Below, piece after piece: positions 1-12,068 of a DNA stretch of 64,000 nucleotides. Source of the DNA: Paraphysomonas bandaiensis (taxonomy: Eukaryota; Chrysophyceae); NCBI GenBank assembly GCA_965644295.1, contig CBFFRP010000363.1:62001-126000 (forward strand). Reading direction: 5' to 3'. Made by a program: the position numbers and the translations under genes. Under the pieces are notes generated by a model. It saw only the letters and a list, made by a program, of their open reading frames with translations, was not told the origin of the DNA and searched no databases. Positions within the stretch are counted from its first letter, which is position 1, and each line of letters opens with the position of its first letter.

Positions 1-67
1 GATAGTGAGATATAAAAAGTGCATATACGCAGCGACTACAAATCAACGCCAGTAGGTGCAAGTTTAC

Positions 68-694
68 CTGTGTCTGTGCGGGAGAAGGGCATTCCGTAGG
101 ACTCCAACTCGAGTACAGCTCTTGGGGCTTCCCTGCACATGTAGTGGATAGAGTCTTGGTCACCTAGTACAATATATTAGATAAAAACTTACACAATCTA
201 AAAAATATATAATTACCAAGCCAATCAGATCCCTTGACTGTATCATACATATGCCATCTCCAGTCATCCTCTGTCATGTTACCCAAGGCGGCGTTGATGC
301 CTCCCTGTGCGGCTACAGTATGGGAACGAGTGGGGAAAAGCTTAGTGACACATGCTGTCTTAAAGCCAGCCTCAGCACTACCCATTGCAGCACGAAGACC
401 AGCACCCCCAGCACCCACCACCACAGTGTCGTAATCATGATCCACTGAACAAAACATGAACACTCTGAGGTCATATATATAACACACATACCGACTGTGT
501 ACTTTGATGTTAAATCATGAGCTAATTTTCCATCTGCATTTCCGGTCACTAAAGTCCTTTTAGCGGTATTTGACACAGCATTCCACTGTATGAACGACAT
601 ACATACACAGATAAGAGACATACACATACAGCAATATAAAACATACCGCTCCTATATTCGAACGACGAAAGCAAACTCTACCCAAGAAACTCAT
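68..694 (-). CDS. SDHA: Succinate dehydrogenase flavoprotein subunit, N-terminal part (runs off the window)
   Basis: This is the FAD-carrying catalytic subunit of mitochondrial complex II, which oxidises succinate to fumarate. Four exons are visible on the minus strand: 694-647, 585-492, 444-217 and 163-68. They are joined by introns of 61, 47 and 53 nt, all GT-AG, and keep one frame. The ATG at 694 opens a short Arg-containing leader ([13 protein letters not shown]), as expected for a mitochondrial presequence. The FAD dinucleotide-binding motif [13 protein letters not shown] follows, then the flavinylation region [11 protein letters not shown] and the stretch [14 protein letters not shown]. 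All are diagnostic of SDHA. The fourth exon ends at a GTAAAC donor at 67, so the rest of the gene (about three quarters) lies before base 1. It is divergent from fibrillarin. The call is secure; the exact start rests on the leader exon only. Confidence 0.95.
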
Positions 695-1096
695 CCTTCC
701 AATTGACCAATGGGTCTATTTAATACGGAGTTAGGTAGCAATGGAGAAGATTTAGTTACTGTATAGACTCCAAATTATTCACCATAGAAGCAACACGTCA
801 GATGAGGTGTGTGGATTGTGGTATACAATACATACATACACACACATACATATACACTGCACCACACCATATAGAGATCTACGTATACTATCCTACCTGC
901 AACTTGACGATATCATTTTTCTGTACGTACAAAACAGATTTTCTAGGAGGATATCTTGAAAAGTCATTTTCACATTTCAGGTTTAGCTCAATGATTGGCT
1001 GCAGTTGAGTGGCAGGCGATAATAATTTATGGTTCATTGCATTGCAAAGTGCCTGCACAATACATTGCAGAATTTATATCTAGTCCACAGTACACA
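695..1096. promoter_or_regulatory. Shared upstream region of SDHA and fibrillarin
   Basis: About 400 bp separate the divergent start codons of SDHA (694, minus) and fibrillarin (1097, plus), so this stretch must carry both promoters or 5' UTRs. I see no convincing TATA box. It contains an ACAC/ATAC-rich patch near 825-860. Pairing of a respiratory-chain gene with a nucleolar gene through one promoter region is an inference from position only. Confidence 0.5.
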
Positions 1097-2113
1097 ATGT
1101 TTCGCGGTGGTGGAAGAGGTGGTAGAGGAGATGGTGGAAGAGGTAGAGGAGGCCGGGATGGTGGACGCGGCGGAAGAGGCGGAGGCCGTGGTGGTGGCCG
1201 AGGTGGTGGTCGCGGTGGAGGCCGTGGTGGTGGCCGAGGTGGAGGTCGCGGTGGCGGGTTAGTAAATATAATTTGCAATAATATGATACTCACTGTTTAT
1301 TTAGCCGTGGTGGTGGCATGAAGGGCGGTGCCAAGGTTGTCATTGAGGCCCACAGACACGAGGGTGTCTTCATCGCACGTTCTAAGGAGGATGCTCTCGT
1401 TACTTTGAACTCAACTCCTGGCAAAGATGTCTATGGAGAAAAGAGAATACAGGTTGATGGACCCCCTGGAGCTGATGGAGTCGTCACAAAGCTCGAGTAC
1501 AGAGTATGGAACCCTTTCCGCTCCAAGCTTGCTGCTGCCATTCTTGGTGGTGTTGATAACATCTATATGGGCCCTGGTAGGTTAATACCTTGTATGTGCT
1601 ATTCACGAAGTAGGTAATTTCTTTGTAACAGGTTCTAAAGTACTGTACATTGGTGCTGCTGCGGGAACAACTGTGTCTCACGTATCTGATATTGTTGGGC
1701 CAACCGGATCTGTGTACGCTGTCGAATTTGCCCACCGCCCTGGCCGTGATTTAATCAACATGTCCAAGTCCCGCACTAACGTTATTCCAATCATCGAAGA
1801 CGCTCGTCACCCTCTCAAATACCGCATGCTCATGGGCATGGTGGACACCATCTTTGCGGATGTCGCACAGCCCGATCAGGCCCGTATCGTCGGTCTCAAC
1901 GCCAACTATTTCCTAAAGAACGGTGGACACTTTGTCATCTCCATCAAGGCGTCTTGCATTGACTCCACTGCCCCTGCAGAGGAGGTGTTTGCAAGAGAGG
2001 TTCAGAAACTGCAGGCGGACCAGCTCAAGCCCATGGAACAGCTCACACTAGAGCCCTACGAGAGAGACCACGCTGTCGTCATCGGCACCTACAGACCCAC
2101 CAAGAAGAAGTAG
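1097..2113 (+). CDS. FBL: Fibrillarin, box C/D snoRNP 2'-O-methyltransferase
   Basis: Nucleolar SAM-dependent methyltransferase that 2'-O-methylates rRNA in box C/D snoRNPs. Three exons, 1097-1257, 1305-1576 and 1632-2113, give 304 residues; introns are 47 and 55 nt and both junctions keep frame. Residues 2-57 are a GAR domain made almost only of Gly and Arg (RGG repeats), typical of eukaryotic fibrillarin and a target of arginine methylation. The globular part follows, with [32 protein letters not shown], the SAM-binding segment [17 protein letters not shown] and the catalytic-region DVAQPDQ. It ends in a Lys-rich tail (PTKKK). The size and domain order match fungal and animal orthologues. 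The first intron splits the GAR region from the body. Confidence 0.97.
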
Positions 2114-3985
2114 ACGGCTAAAGCTACATTTACCAAACTTCTAGCTATCATGGCACCGATCTAATTGGCTATTGGCAAGCTAGGCTGTGTGTTGATGCTG
2201 AGGACTAAAGCAAACATCGTGCACTGTGTGAATAGAAGCAATAAACAAATTGTGCAAGTATAGTGGTAGGGACATTTTAGCGATCACATGTGGTTGGGAA
2301 AATACGCTCAGCAAAATGCAGCATGTAGCGTTAGTTTTTAATAAGAATAGAATGAGCACCAAAATAAAAGTAGCATTCTTTAAAATACAATGAACAATGA
2401 CTAAATTTGCCGCTAGAATAAATAAAGTTCCATATGAGCTTAGCTGTGTGAAAGCAATTAAAAGCTGTATTTCGCTTAATTATAACCGTTGGTTGAAGAA
2501 TACAGTGGTAATAAGCAGTATTATATGAGATGATAGGAAATACTGAAACTAAAATACTTTGATCGTGTCTATTTACAATCAAATAATAATAATTGATGGG
2601 TTGTTGTTAGTTGTAGCGTATATTAATTAATGATGAGACGAGTTGATAATTTTATTAATTGATTTCTTTGTAAATATCACGTTCAGTTTATTTATTATCG
2701 CTAGGTTTATGTTTACCTTATCCTCATAAAATACATAAAGAATATAATTATAGCTTTCTTTCTGTAAGAGGAAATAGGTGCTTTCTGTTAACATTAAGGA
2801 AACAAACAAATCAATGGTATCTACCGAAGGGAATGGCAATTGTTCCAGATTAACTCAAAGCAATAAATTAACTCTAGCTCTGCCACAAAGGGAACTGAGG
2901 GACAAGCAACTGCGAGGAATTTAAGTTCCTACATAAGTGTGATGACGAATGTGAAAATATGTAATTTCACGACACCCCTTCATGCAAAGCTAACGGTATC
3001 TTCACAATAATGTACAACACGCTTAACCTCTGTTAGTTCAACTGACTCAAATGCTGTGTGTAATGATATAACTCCCACAATCCAGAAAGCGCTGAGAGTC
3101 ACTGCTCCAATTCACCCGCAGAGGTGGCAAATGAACTGTCCCGTAATATTCATATATTATTGATACAAAATTCAGGTTTTGAAGATAGATCGCTTCCACT
3201 GACATCATTATGGTATTCTGCTTAAGACGAAGTGTGAAGCACAACTTGGAGTATTAGAAATCTGATTTTGAAAGCTGCTCATTGTGGTTTCTCTACAATT
3301 GTGTAATATAATGACATCACATTCAAATGACTGCGCATAGTTCATCACATATGAATAAGGCTTAACCGATTATCCTCCCTTTAACTGTTGAGTATAGGTC
3401 TATATATATGAACTGTACAGGGCGATGTACAGCTCCTGCATGTAACGCTCTATGCAGTTCTATGGTCCAAGACTAAAAGCCATTTTGTTTGACTGGGACA
3501 GTGGTAGATTGGCACAGAGTTGTGACGCCACATCTCTAGATATACTCAGACATGCATCAATGATCCGATGCTTCCATATGCACATACGCCCTGAAGATAT
3601 ATGCAAGATTCGTCTGGATACATGCATACAACTGCTGTATATCCATGTATACAGACTGGAATACCATAGAATACAGCTTATTTCGGCCGTCTATACTACT
3701 GTAGTGCTTTATATACAGCCGTGGTCATCGGTCCCATACACTGTATATACCTACACATACATAGAGAATACTACGTAGGAATTCCTACACACATAGCTAA
3801 AGTATACAATGTATCGTACGTAGTATGGGCGGTATGGTTGAGTTCTGTATGATATGATACATATGCCAGTGAGGTGGTCATACCATATCAACATACTTTC
3901 ATTTGATCGTTAGGTATGATATCCTCTATTGACCTCTAGAGTAAACTCTTCATATGAGAGTATATCATCTGGTGTAACTGTAGCG
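2114..3985. other. Intergenic region between fibrillarin and RING-CH gene
   Basis: About 1.9 kb of AT-rich DNA with no reading frame that looks coding. The first part is probably the fibrillarin 3' UTR. The stretch 3400-3780 holds repeated GTAC-rich words, including one near-match to the 12-mer GTACTGCTGTAC at 3629-3640, about 350 bp before the next start codon. Nothing else recognised. Confidence 0.4.
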
Positions 3986-5198
3986 ATGAATAGAGATAAT
4001 GAGAGTGGAGAGCCTGTCTGTCGATTCTGTTTTGAGACTGAAGACTCTGATAATGCTTTAGTTTCACCATGCATGTGTTCGGGGACACAGGCGTTTGTTC
4101 ATATCCGCTGCTTGCGACGATGGCAGACAGCTGTGCTCTATAGCTCTGCAGCAAGCGCTCGTTCTGCCAGTACAGAAACACGTCATTTACGGTGTTCTAC
4201 CTGTGACTCGGAGTTCGTTGGTGTGGATCCGCCCACGAGAGCAGGGTTACTAGAAAATCTATGTGGGGAACAAATCACTTCACTTCTACGAAGAGGTTCA
4301 TTCCTTGTCGCATCGAGAGTATCATCAGAGCGCACTATACCTCCTAATATACCAAGAATTATTTCAGCATTGTTTGAGCTTAAGCGTGCTCACTGGAAGC
4401 ACAGTGCGTACTTTATATTAGAATATAGAGAGGTTGAAGCTGACGGTTCTGGAGATGAAATAATTCGGGCAGTGAACCTCACGCGTCCACAGTCAGGGAG
4501 TGTGCAGGAACCCATACCAGGTCAAATTCTCTCATCATTTTGCCCAACTATTTACTGATTCGTTGTTGTATTTGTGTGCAGATGAAGTGTTGTTCGAAAT
4601 GCAATGTGAGGAGCAACAACCTCCTGACTCTCGAGTCACGATTAATCATTACAACGGCGGCCCTGTAAAATGGGCTTCGTACAGATCAGCGATGTGTTGT
4701 ATTGAAGCTACTGAAGAAGAAGTAACTGTCGTTGTGGATACGATAATTGCTGAGCGGTCTGATTCTTCTGTGGCTAGACCAGCACTCTTTTCCGGATCTC
4801 CATCTTATACCCTAGTGACTGGAGCTTTTTCTATTGTTCTCGATGTGTGCCGTCACTACCGCTGCTCCTCGAGTAGTTCAGATGCTGCCAAAACGTTATA
4901 TTCATTCTCTGGATATGCAGAGTGGAGGCGTGCCCAGCTTCTTGGCGAGATAGCAAGAGGTTCCTGGGGTCTTGTGCCGCATAACACCGCGTTATGGACG
5001 TGCGCTACAGTTCTCGGGTACCAACCGCGTAACGACACTCCTGATTTAGTGCCTCCAGATTTAAATAGTGCCGAGAATCTATGGCCCAGTCTGATAAGAA
5101 TATCTGTGGAGTCTAGCAGCAATCCTCTACGAGATGAGTACGAGCGCTCGGCGGCTGTAAACAACGCCAATAACAGTGCTTCTGCTGCACGAATGTGA
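3986..5198 (+). CDS. RING-CH (MARCH-type) zinc finger fused to a UPF0301/AlgH (DUF179) domain
   Basis: Two exons, 3986-4520 and 4582-5198 (61-nt intron, phase 1), encode 383 residues. The ATG at 3986 is the first in-frame ATG of the open frame; the frame is open further 5' but lacks an ATG there. Residues about 12-75 form a C4HC3 RING-CH finger: CRFC, then CMCSG, HIRC, LRCSTC. This family contains membrane-linked E3 ubiquitin ligases, but no transmembrane segment is obvious here. The rest resembles UPF0301/AlgH proteins. SFLVAS and AYFILEY match the family start, NLTRP the strand after it, NGGPV the central loop, and SGYAEWRRAQLLGEIARGSW the highly conserved C-terminal motif (GYAxWxxGQLxxEIxxxxW). 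UPF0301 has no settled function. The combination suggests an E3 ligase with a substrate- or ligand-binding module; this is inference. Confidence 0.8.
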
Positions 5199-6621
5199 TG
5201 TCTTCAAAGTGGTGGATTTGTAAAGTATGTTAATATATGTCGTAGTGTATGTGTGGAGTGACTTCGTTAAATTTTGATTTAAGGTTGTTTATGTTGATAA
5301 TAATAACTTCATTAGAATGACGTTAGAATTTGTAGTAATACCTAGAATTTGTAGTAAAATTATTTACCTTATTCAACGTACTACTAAAAGGGATCAAACC
5401 AGTAGTGGATAAAATTATTGAATATATTTAATTTAACTTCACTGTCCCAACAACAAATTTAAGGCAGGCATATAAAAGCATTGCACAAGTAAAAATGATG
5501 TAGACCTTTACCAAAAAAGCACACACGTATGTTATATATATATGAGTCGAATGAGTCGTGGGCTCTTGTCAGAATGCGTAGTGCAATGGTCACAGAGTAA
5601 ACTCCTGCCTACAGTATATGGTGTATGCACAGTTTACTTATTGTTTCACTTCACGCAAGGATTAGAATATCCGGAAAAGTTTGATTCGCACTGAGTTAGC
5701 ATCTTTCTAGAAAAAGTTTAATTCACACTGTAGAATGTGTAGAATTATTGTGGGTCAATTGCTCTTCGAACACCTGAGTGCAATCAAGGGGAATAGTGAT
5801 ACTCTATCAGCTCCCGTACGAAGATGGACACCGACCACGGTGCTTTCCATATGAATAAAGAATAAAACAGGGCAGCGATGTACTTTGTACCCTACTGCCC
5901 CACCCGTGTTCACCTTCACAAAGATTAGGAGAGATTTCTCATTACTCTGCTTGACTTATGTATATAAGATTGTGTTCGCCTTCCCATTCCTTGATAAAGA
6001 TTACGCGGAGCTTCTCGTGACCATGACTCAGTTTAGAGCTCGCATGGCATTGGATTCCCCAACTCCCCTAGAATGCACCGGGTTTTTGTAATTAGGTATG
6101 GACTATGCGAGTATTATGTAGATCTAGCTGGAGTTTGCTTGACGCCATACATCTAGATTTCAATCAAACTAGCACTTTACTAGTGAACGCTCTCCGAAAG
6201 GAACACAACCTCCAAGTGTTCATGATTGCATTGCATGCATAATGCATGCGTTGGATTGACATACGCTCTCCAACTACAGTGTAGTCAGACTATAATACAG
6301 CATTTATTCCAGAAGGATTTCCAGATGGCTGAGCATCTTTTCATAGGATATGAACACACATATCCACCCACTGTAGTCCTGTGTATAGTAGAGATGTGCT
6401 GCAGGGCGGTGCCATATGCAGGGAGATCCCTATGGAGGTATCTGTATTTCCATATGAAGTGTGAAGTGTATGTAGAAGAAAGTGTTTCCAGAGAGAACTC
6501 TACACACATTCCTATACATTACCATACTACTCTATCACCACACCATCTGCACATACACCATAACATAGTCACTGTATCTCCCCCACAGATATATCTGATA
6601 TCCTTACATTGAGATTGATCC
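5199..6621. other. Intergenic region before RETSAT-like gene
   Basis: About 1.4 kb. There are short open frames at 5885-6091 and 6226-6612, but they have no recognisable motifs, domain or splice continuation. I do not call them genes. The end of the stretch is probably promoter and 5' leader of the RETSAT-like gene. Confidence 0.35.
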
Positions 6622-8883
6622 ATGATGCTCTCTGGTTGTGACTGTAACTCTCTATCAGGCGCACATGTGTTCGGTGGAGTCGTTACGGGTTATATACTAA
6701 TCAGATCATGTATTCGTCGTATCAGAGAACCAAACATACCCACAGAGAACGATAAGGCCCTACGAGCGAGTATACGACAGAAGTATTCATCTAAAAGAGT
6801 CCCGGAAGATGTGGATACAGTGATTATAGGGTCCGGTATGGGGGGACTCTCATGTGCGGCTATTCTAGCTAGACTAGGCAAGAAAGTTCTAGTTCTAGAA
6901 CAACACAATGATGTTGCTGGAGGTGGGACACATCAGTTTGACCTTAATGGATTTCGATTTGACTCTGGGTTGCACTATACTGTCCCGTGGAGTGTTCCTA
7001 TATTTGCTCTAACATGTGGGAAAAAGGAGTCCGATGTATGCCCATTTGAGTTAATGGGAGACTCTAATTCAACTGTGGACAAAATTCATTTACACAATAT
7101 TCAGAATAGTTCCAATAATTTCCGTGTACCTTCGTTCGATATGCAGCTACATGAGGCTCACATGAAGCGTTTGTACAACGAATTCCCACACGATCGAAAG
7201 GCACTGGACGAATTCATGCGCATGTCGAATAGGGCAATGGACTTCGTCAAGGTTTTCCTTGGTATGCGACTGCTGCCGAAGTGGCTGCAACGAATTATGT
7301 GGAACCTAGTTCCGAGAAGTATGATGGATGTAGTATCGCAGACTGCAGAAGAAATTTTACCTCGACTAACTAGTAACAAAAAACTTATTTCCTTGCTGAG
7401 CAGCATGTGGATTGATACAGGTACATTCAGTGCTATTTGAACCAAGATGTGTGTTATGGGTAGTGCTCACTGTGAATTAATGATGGATGCACACATACTG
7501 TCTAGATATGTATTGATTGTTCTTCAGGAGCTCGTCCGGACAAAGCATCCTTCATGATGACTGCCGCAGTCTTCCGTGGTGTTTCCATGGAAGGAGGTTG
7601 TTACCCTTCTAAAGGTGCCGAAAGTATGGCAATAGAGCTCGCGCAAACTATACGTGCGCATGGTGGAACCATCCTTGTGCGAGCCAGTGTTGACGAAATC
7701 CTGACAGAAAGTGGACACGTATGTGGCGTGAGAGTTCGTCGTGCTGCCCCTAATGCCCACCCGACTAATACGTCACGCACTAGTAATGTCACGCGCCATG
7801 AAGACGTGATGGTTGTACGATGCCGACGTGTGGTTTCAGCATGCGGCTACTCCAACACATTCAACAGACTTCTGCCTGGGCACATTACCAAGAAGCACGA
7901 CATTCCTAGGACTCTCCCTGTTAAGCAATCGGCTGGCTTTGTTATGGCCAATATCGGTATAATGTTTTCCTTTTAGTGTTAAATATTAAAGTCATCATAT
8001 GCCAGGTATCAACGGAAGTCCTGAGGAATTGGATATATTTAACACCAATACATGGCATATTCCTACGGATGCATCAGACGATGCTTTTGTCCCAATGAGA
8101 GCTTACTTTGAGAGCCCCCTTGGAGACGAAAATACAGGTACGATTGACTGTTGTGTTACTGTGTATGTGTCTTTCTTTGATGAAGTTTGTTTTTAACAGG
8201 ATATCTTGGTATCCCTACCTTCATTACCTTTCCCTCAGTGAAGGACAAGGAATGGTCATCTTCTCATCCAGGTAGGGTGAGTTGCCAGATGCTGATGATG
8301 GCAGACTACTCCTGGTTTGAACGTTTTGCACACGATATGAAGAGCAACAGAGATCATGCTGTTCAAGAATACGAGAACATAAAGCGCGCGTGGGCGCGCA
8401 GAGCAGAGCAGATGCTTTTCCATTACTTCCCCAAGGTATGAGGGAACGATCATAATTGATGTTTATCATTTCAATTTTAGGCACAAGGACACGTGAGTAT
8501 GGTTGATATCAGTACTCCTCTTGCTATTGAAAATTACCTCTTTGCGGACCAGGGTATGCTTATTTGATTTCTAGATAGTACTCGTTTGATACTAATTTCA
8601 CAGGAGCTGCTGTTGGCATCGACGTTACTCCAGAGCGGTTCGTGGACCCTGTTGTTAGAGACCACCTGGATTGCGTAACGAAAATCCCCGGATTGTTTTT
8701 GACTGGTCAGGACACAGTCCTTTGTGGAGTCACCTTATGCCAGGTGAGAATATGTTTGAATGTGCCGTGGTAAATTCCATTGACTTTTTTGGTGTCTAGT
8801 TGTCTGGAGTCATAACAGCTCTTCGAATGGAGGGATTCTGTGCTGGAGTGAAAATACTTCTGAGTGCTATCCTTGCTGGATAG
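6622..8883 (+). CDS. RETSAT: All-trans-retinol 13,14-reductase / carotenoid isomerase-like flavoprotein
   Basis: FAD-dependent oxidoreductase of the phytoene-desaturase/carotenoid-isomerase superfamily. RETSAT saturates the 13,14 double bond of all-trans-retinol in the ER membrane. Seven exons: 6622-7420, 7528-7956, 8006-8137, 8200-8435, 8481-8553, 8604-8743 and 8800-8883. Together they give 630 residues, close to the 600-610 of animal RETSAT. After an N-terminal hydrophobic anchor (about residues 12-32, GGVVTGYILI) comes the Rossmann FAD site VIIGSGMGGLSCAAIL with LEQHNDVAGGGTH. The family segment FRFDSGLHY follows. A second conserved block, MEGGCYPSKGAESMAIEL, and the C-terminal FAD contact GLFLTGQDTVLCGVTLC are present. 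The substrate in a protist could be a carotenoid or other polyprenoid rather than retinol. Confidence 0.88.
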
Positions 8884-9160
8884 TTGAATCGCTAATGATA
8901 AGATTAGGAAATTGTGTTGTAGCGTATGCTACGATTTATCGCAGGGTGATAGCTGTGTTTTTCTATTAGTCTTAGTCTACAAGTTTAATATTGGGTAATG
9001 GTATTGGCATCACAAATGTCATTTTAATATATTGTTTCAACTATGAATCCCTTTTGGTTATTAAGCTCTATTTTCATTCCTATAGTGAATATTTTTGTAG
9101 AACTTGGTTTTAGCTCACACGAAGAATTCCATGGGAACTTTGAACTTTATGTGTGTGAAA
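8884..9160. other. 3' flank of RETSAT-like gene
   Basis: AT-rich non-coding sequence, likely the 3' UTR. No feature seen. Confidence 0.3.
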
Positions 9161-9665
9161 AGTCTTGTTATTAGCAGTAGGCTTGAAGAATCAGCACCAG
9201 TTTAGTAGCTAGAAGAAGACTAGTAGTCAAGCTAGTTCGACCTCTATCAGTAACTAACTAGCACAAATTCTCATATCCTACTATTTAACGCTACGGAAGC
9301 TGCTTGTGCGTCGCCGCAAGCACCAAGGTAAAACCACTTCCGTTTTTGTGTGTAAGGGAGAAGCTCTCTGACGCCCCTTAGGCATTAGGATAGGTATCCT
9401 CAGGACTTTGTGAAGGGAGGATTCTGTAGCAGTGAGTTAAGTGTTCTTAACCTGAGGACGAGGGGGTATGTTGGGGCTCCTGCGCCCTTCGTGTCTTTAA
9501 ATGGCTTTAGCTGGAGCAGAGGAGTAGCTGACGAAGTCGGCATCGTTGCGTCTCTGCTAAGGCGGGGGTGGTGGAAGAGGAAGGCAACCGAAGGGGTGCG
9601 TTAGGTCCCCGCTTTACGCGTAGTAAGCGTAGAACCCGCTGGGTGTTTAGACTCCCCTGATCACG
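9160..9665 (+). repeat. Dispersed repeat, copy A
   Basis: First of three same-strand copies of an unnamed repeat (others near 21185 and 35030). All open with a version of GTCTTATTATTAGCAATAGGC, followed by CAGCACCAG(T/A), AACTAG and CATATCCTACTATT. This copy shares further blocks with the 21185 copy: AAGGGAGAAG-like, CTTTGTGAAG, GGATTCTG and CCTGAG. Between them it has an extra segment at about 9287-9346 that can fold as an outer stem (CGGAAG/CTTCCG) around an inner stem (GCTTGTG/CGCAAGC). The long frame inside (9410-9604) has no homology I recognise. It could be a SINE, a MITE or a structured non-coding RNA family. Ends are approximate. Confidence 0.65.
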
Positions 9666-10033
9666 TCACAAAACTACTGTATACGTGTCCACTGAAATTT
9701 TATATACGCGTTTCACTACGATGAACGAATGGAAGAAGTAATATGGTACAAAAGATCAAAAGATATACCTGGACTGCTTCTAGTTGAAGTGCATACAAAA
9801 TCAAGAGTACTATGATGACAACGAAGAAAACTGGAGCACTCCTTCTCACTTTTCACGGAAAAGCAGATATCTCGTGTGGACTGCTATGATACTAACAACG
9901 ACTTAGGAATAGTTACTGGGAAAGGAGATAAAATTTTCCATTTGTAATAAGGTTTCATATTAAGGTTATCTCAAGTTTACTAAACCGTACTGTACACTCT
10001 ACTAGATATAACTGTACAGCGCAAATACGGATA

Positions 10034-11360
10034 CTAATTTTTAAAAACAGAGGTACCATCGTGTCTATTTCTAGTTGTCTCTTGAGTTCCATTGGTATCT
10101 AGCGGGCTTTTTCCACCTTTTTTTGGTGTTTTAGGTGTCCGTTTCCCTTTTTTCCCATCGTCTGCTATCTGTGCTTCCAGCTCCACTAGATCTTCCCCAC
10201 TAGGAAGCTTGAGGTGCAAAGGGATAGAGGGGGCAACTGAAGTAGAGGGGTAGATAGAGTACGCAAAAGCCGCGCTGACGACTGTTGTTGCACCCAACAC
10301 AAATAGAATGTTAATGTCTGATGCTTCAAGAAATAGAGATGACACGACGCAGGATATCACTACCGAGAAAGAGGTCGCGAACCCCTTCAAAACGTTGTCG
10401 GCGTACATTACTACACTGGCGACCACCTACCGACATATATAATTTGTATGTCCAGTGATGATGATAGGTGAAAGCAAGATTCATGAGTACCGTACATAAT
10501 ATATCGAGAAGTACAATGTGAACGTGGAAAAACGTACCAGTCCTCCCCCTGCCTGGAGCAAGATAACAAGCCACACAATAGCATTGTATCCTCTAAAGAA
10601 ACCCTCCGTAGATATAGCCTCCAGGTCCTGGGTTACACACACAGCCTACGTATATTTATGAATGTCCACGCTAATAAAATTGGGATCATACCGCAGCAAG
10701 AATAAATCCTATCATAGAGAGATGCATATTTCGCATCCATAGTGGTAGCTTTCCGGACTTAAGAACCTTCTCAAAGTATACTCCGGAGAATCCTGAGGTC
10801 ACACAAGAAAATAGTACACATATAATTCCAAACAAACTATCGCTATCTGGGCCCGACCCATCCTGATGTTGGCTATACTGCACGAGAGCTACACCTAAAG
10901 TCAAGGCTAAGATGCTCACCCACTGTGGTCCCGAGAGCTTGCGAGATAGCATCGTGACTGAAAATATTGCCGTTGTTACAATCTTAAGCTGTGATAGAAC
11001 TTGAAATATCGACACGGGCAGGTTAGATGCCGCTAGATACTGAAGGTTATTCTGCACAACATAAAGACCCGATGGAACGCATAGCTTCAGCAATTCGATG
11101 CGATTATCATAAAAATCATCCCGATACAAACGTTTGATTTCATCCCAACTACACAGCGATGATACATGAGGGCCGTATATAACCATAGCCGATACAAGGA
11201 ATTTAATCATCTCACTGAGAAGGACAGCAGTGGATATGATGTAACGGGAGGTTTGATCTCCTGCTATTCTTGAATATCGCATTATTAAAATAAGACTGCA
11301 GTTCTGAACTACCAGCACAGCTAGTACCATCATACGAGTCTTAGAGTCTTTGGAGTTCAT
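10034..11360 (-). CDS. Nucleotide-sugar transporter, SLC35A family
   Basis: Golgi antiporter of the UDP-galactose/UDP-GlcNAc/CMP-sialic-acid transporter family, which imports activated sugars for glycosylation in exchange for the nucleoside monophosphate. Exons 11360-10692, 10627-10538 and 10426-10034 are joined by two phase-0 introns and give 383 residues. The ATG at 11360 is used; the frame is open upstream but only with GTG. Multiple hydrophobic helices run from residue 10 on. Family signatures are GLYVVQNNLQYLA, SQLKIVTTAIFS, GFSGVYFEKVLK, RNMHLSMIGF, FFRGYNAIVW and YADNVLKGFATSFSVV. The last about 60 residues are an added hydrophilic tail rich in Lys, Gly and Pro (KGKRTPKTPKKGGK), probably cytosolic. 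Substrate cannot be told from sequence. It could serve the glycosyltransferase at 27.5-29.8 kb. Confidence 0.9.
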
Positions 11361-12068
11361 TGGGATATGATGGGGTTGTTGTTTCACACGGGAGGATGAT
11401 TAGAGAGTATATGAATTATTGCATTACTTCTATGGTGATAGATATGTACAAGTGTGTATATATGTGTGTAGGTATGATAGGGCTTATAAGTGATATAGAG
11501 GGGTAGAGGGAGGGGTCATAGATACATGGAAGGCGTAGTACATACCACTATTATCACTTCACCTCACTTCATTGAAAGTTATTCTTTATAAACCCCACGT
11601 GATACATGCAACATACCTACCGACTCTGCATATATACACAGTACATACATACATACATACATACATACATACATACATACATACATACATACATACATAC
11701 ATACATACATACATACATACATACATACATACATACATACATACATACATACATACATACATACATACATACATACATACATACATACATACATAATACA
11801 CAAGTACAATCATACTTATATAATCACGTACATACGTACTTATATACATGATGTCGATGTATATCGTAGTACACATACATATCATCCTCATTGCATACAT
11901 ACAGTAGCATATTGTAGTTTCAGTAGAGTATGCGGAGTCGATGCACACACTATGGATCATACTGTAACACTCATAACACTACTAATCAATAAACATCACT
12001 GCATTTTCCCTGCACTGCTGATATATGTCACCCAATAGGCATTAAATTCCTTTGTCAGTGAATTAACC
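11361..12068. promoter_or_regulatory. Divergent upstream region of transporter and PI3K fusion gene
   Basis: About 700 bp between divergent start codons. It must contain both promoters, yet its centre is the long ACAT microsatellite annotated separately. No other motif is clear. Confidence 0.4.
11642..11795. repeat. (ACAT)n microsatellite
   Basis: About 154 bp of uninterrupted tetranucleotide repeat, roughly 38 units. Open frames of repeated HTYI or MYVC residues on both strands are by-products of the repeat. It lies in the shared upstream region of the nucleotide-sugar transporter and the PI3K fusion. Confidence 0.98.

Noticed and set aside
1027-1293. Pro/Arg-rich open frame on the minus strand
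   Set aside because: It is the antisense of the fibrillarin RGG coding repeat.
3452-3778. 108-residue frame upstream of the RING-CH gene
   Set aside because: Composition follows GTAC/ATAC-rich DNA; no domain or splice link to the gene.
4856-5170. Minus-strand frame opposite the UPF0301 domain
   Set aside because: Shadow of the plus-strand gene, without motifs or start context.
9410-9604. Open frame inside repeat copy A
   Set aside because: Not preserved in copies B or C, and no recognisable protein features.
11572-11960. Open frames of HTYI and MYVC repeats on both strands
   Set aside because: They arise from the (ACAT)n microsatellite.
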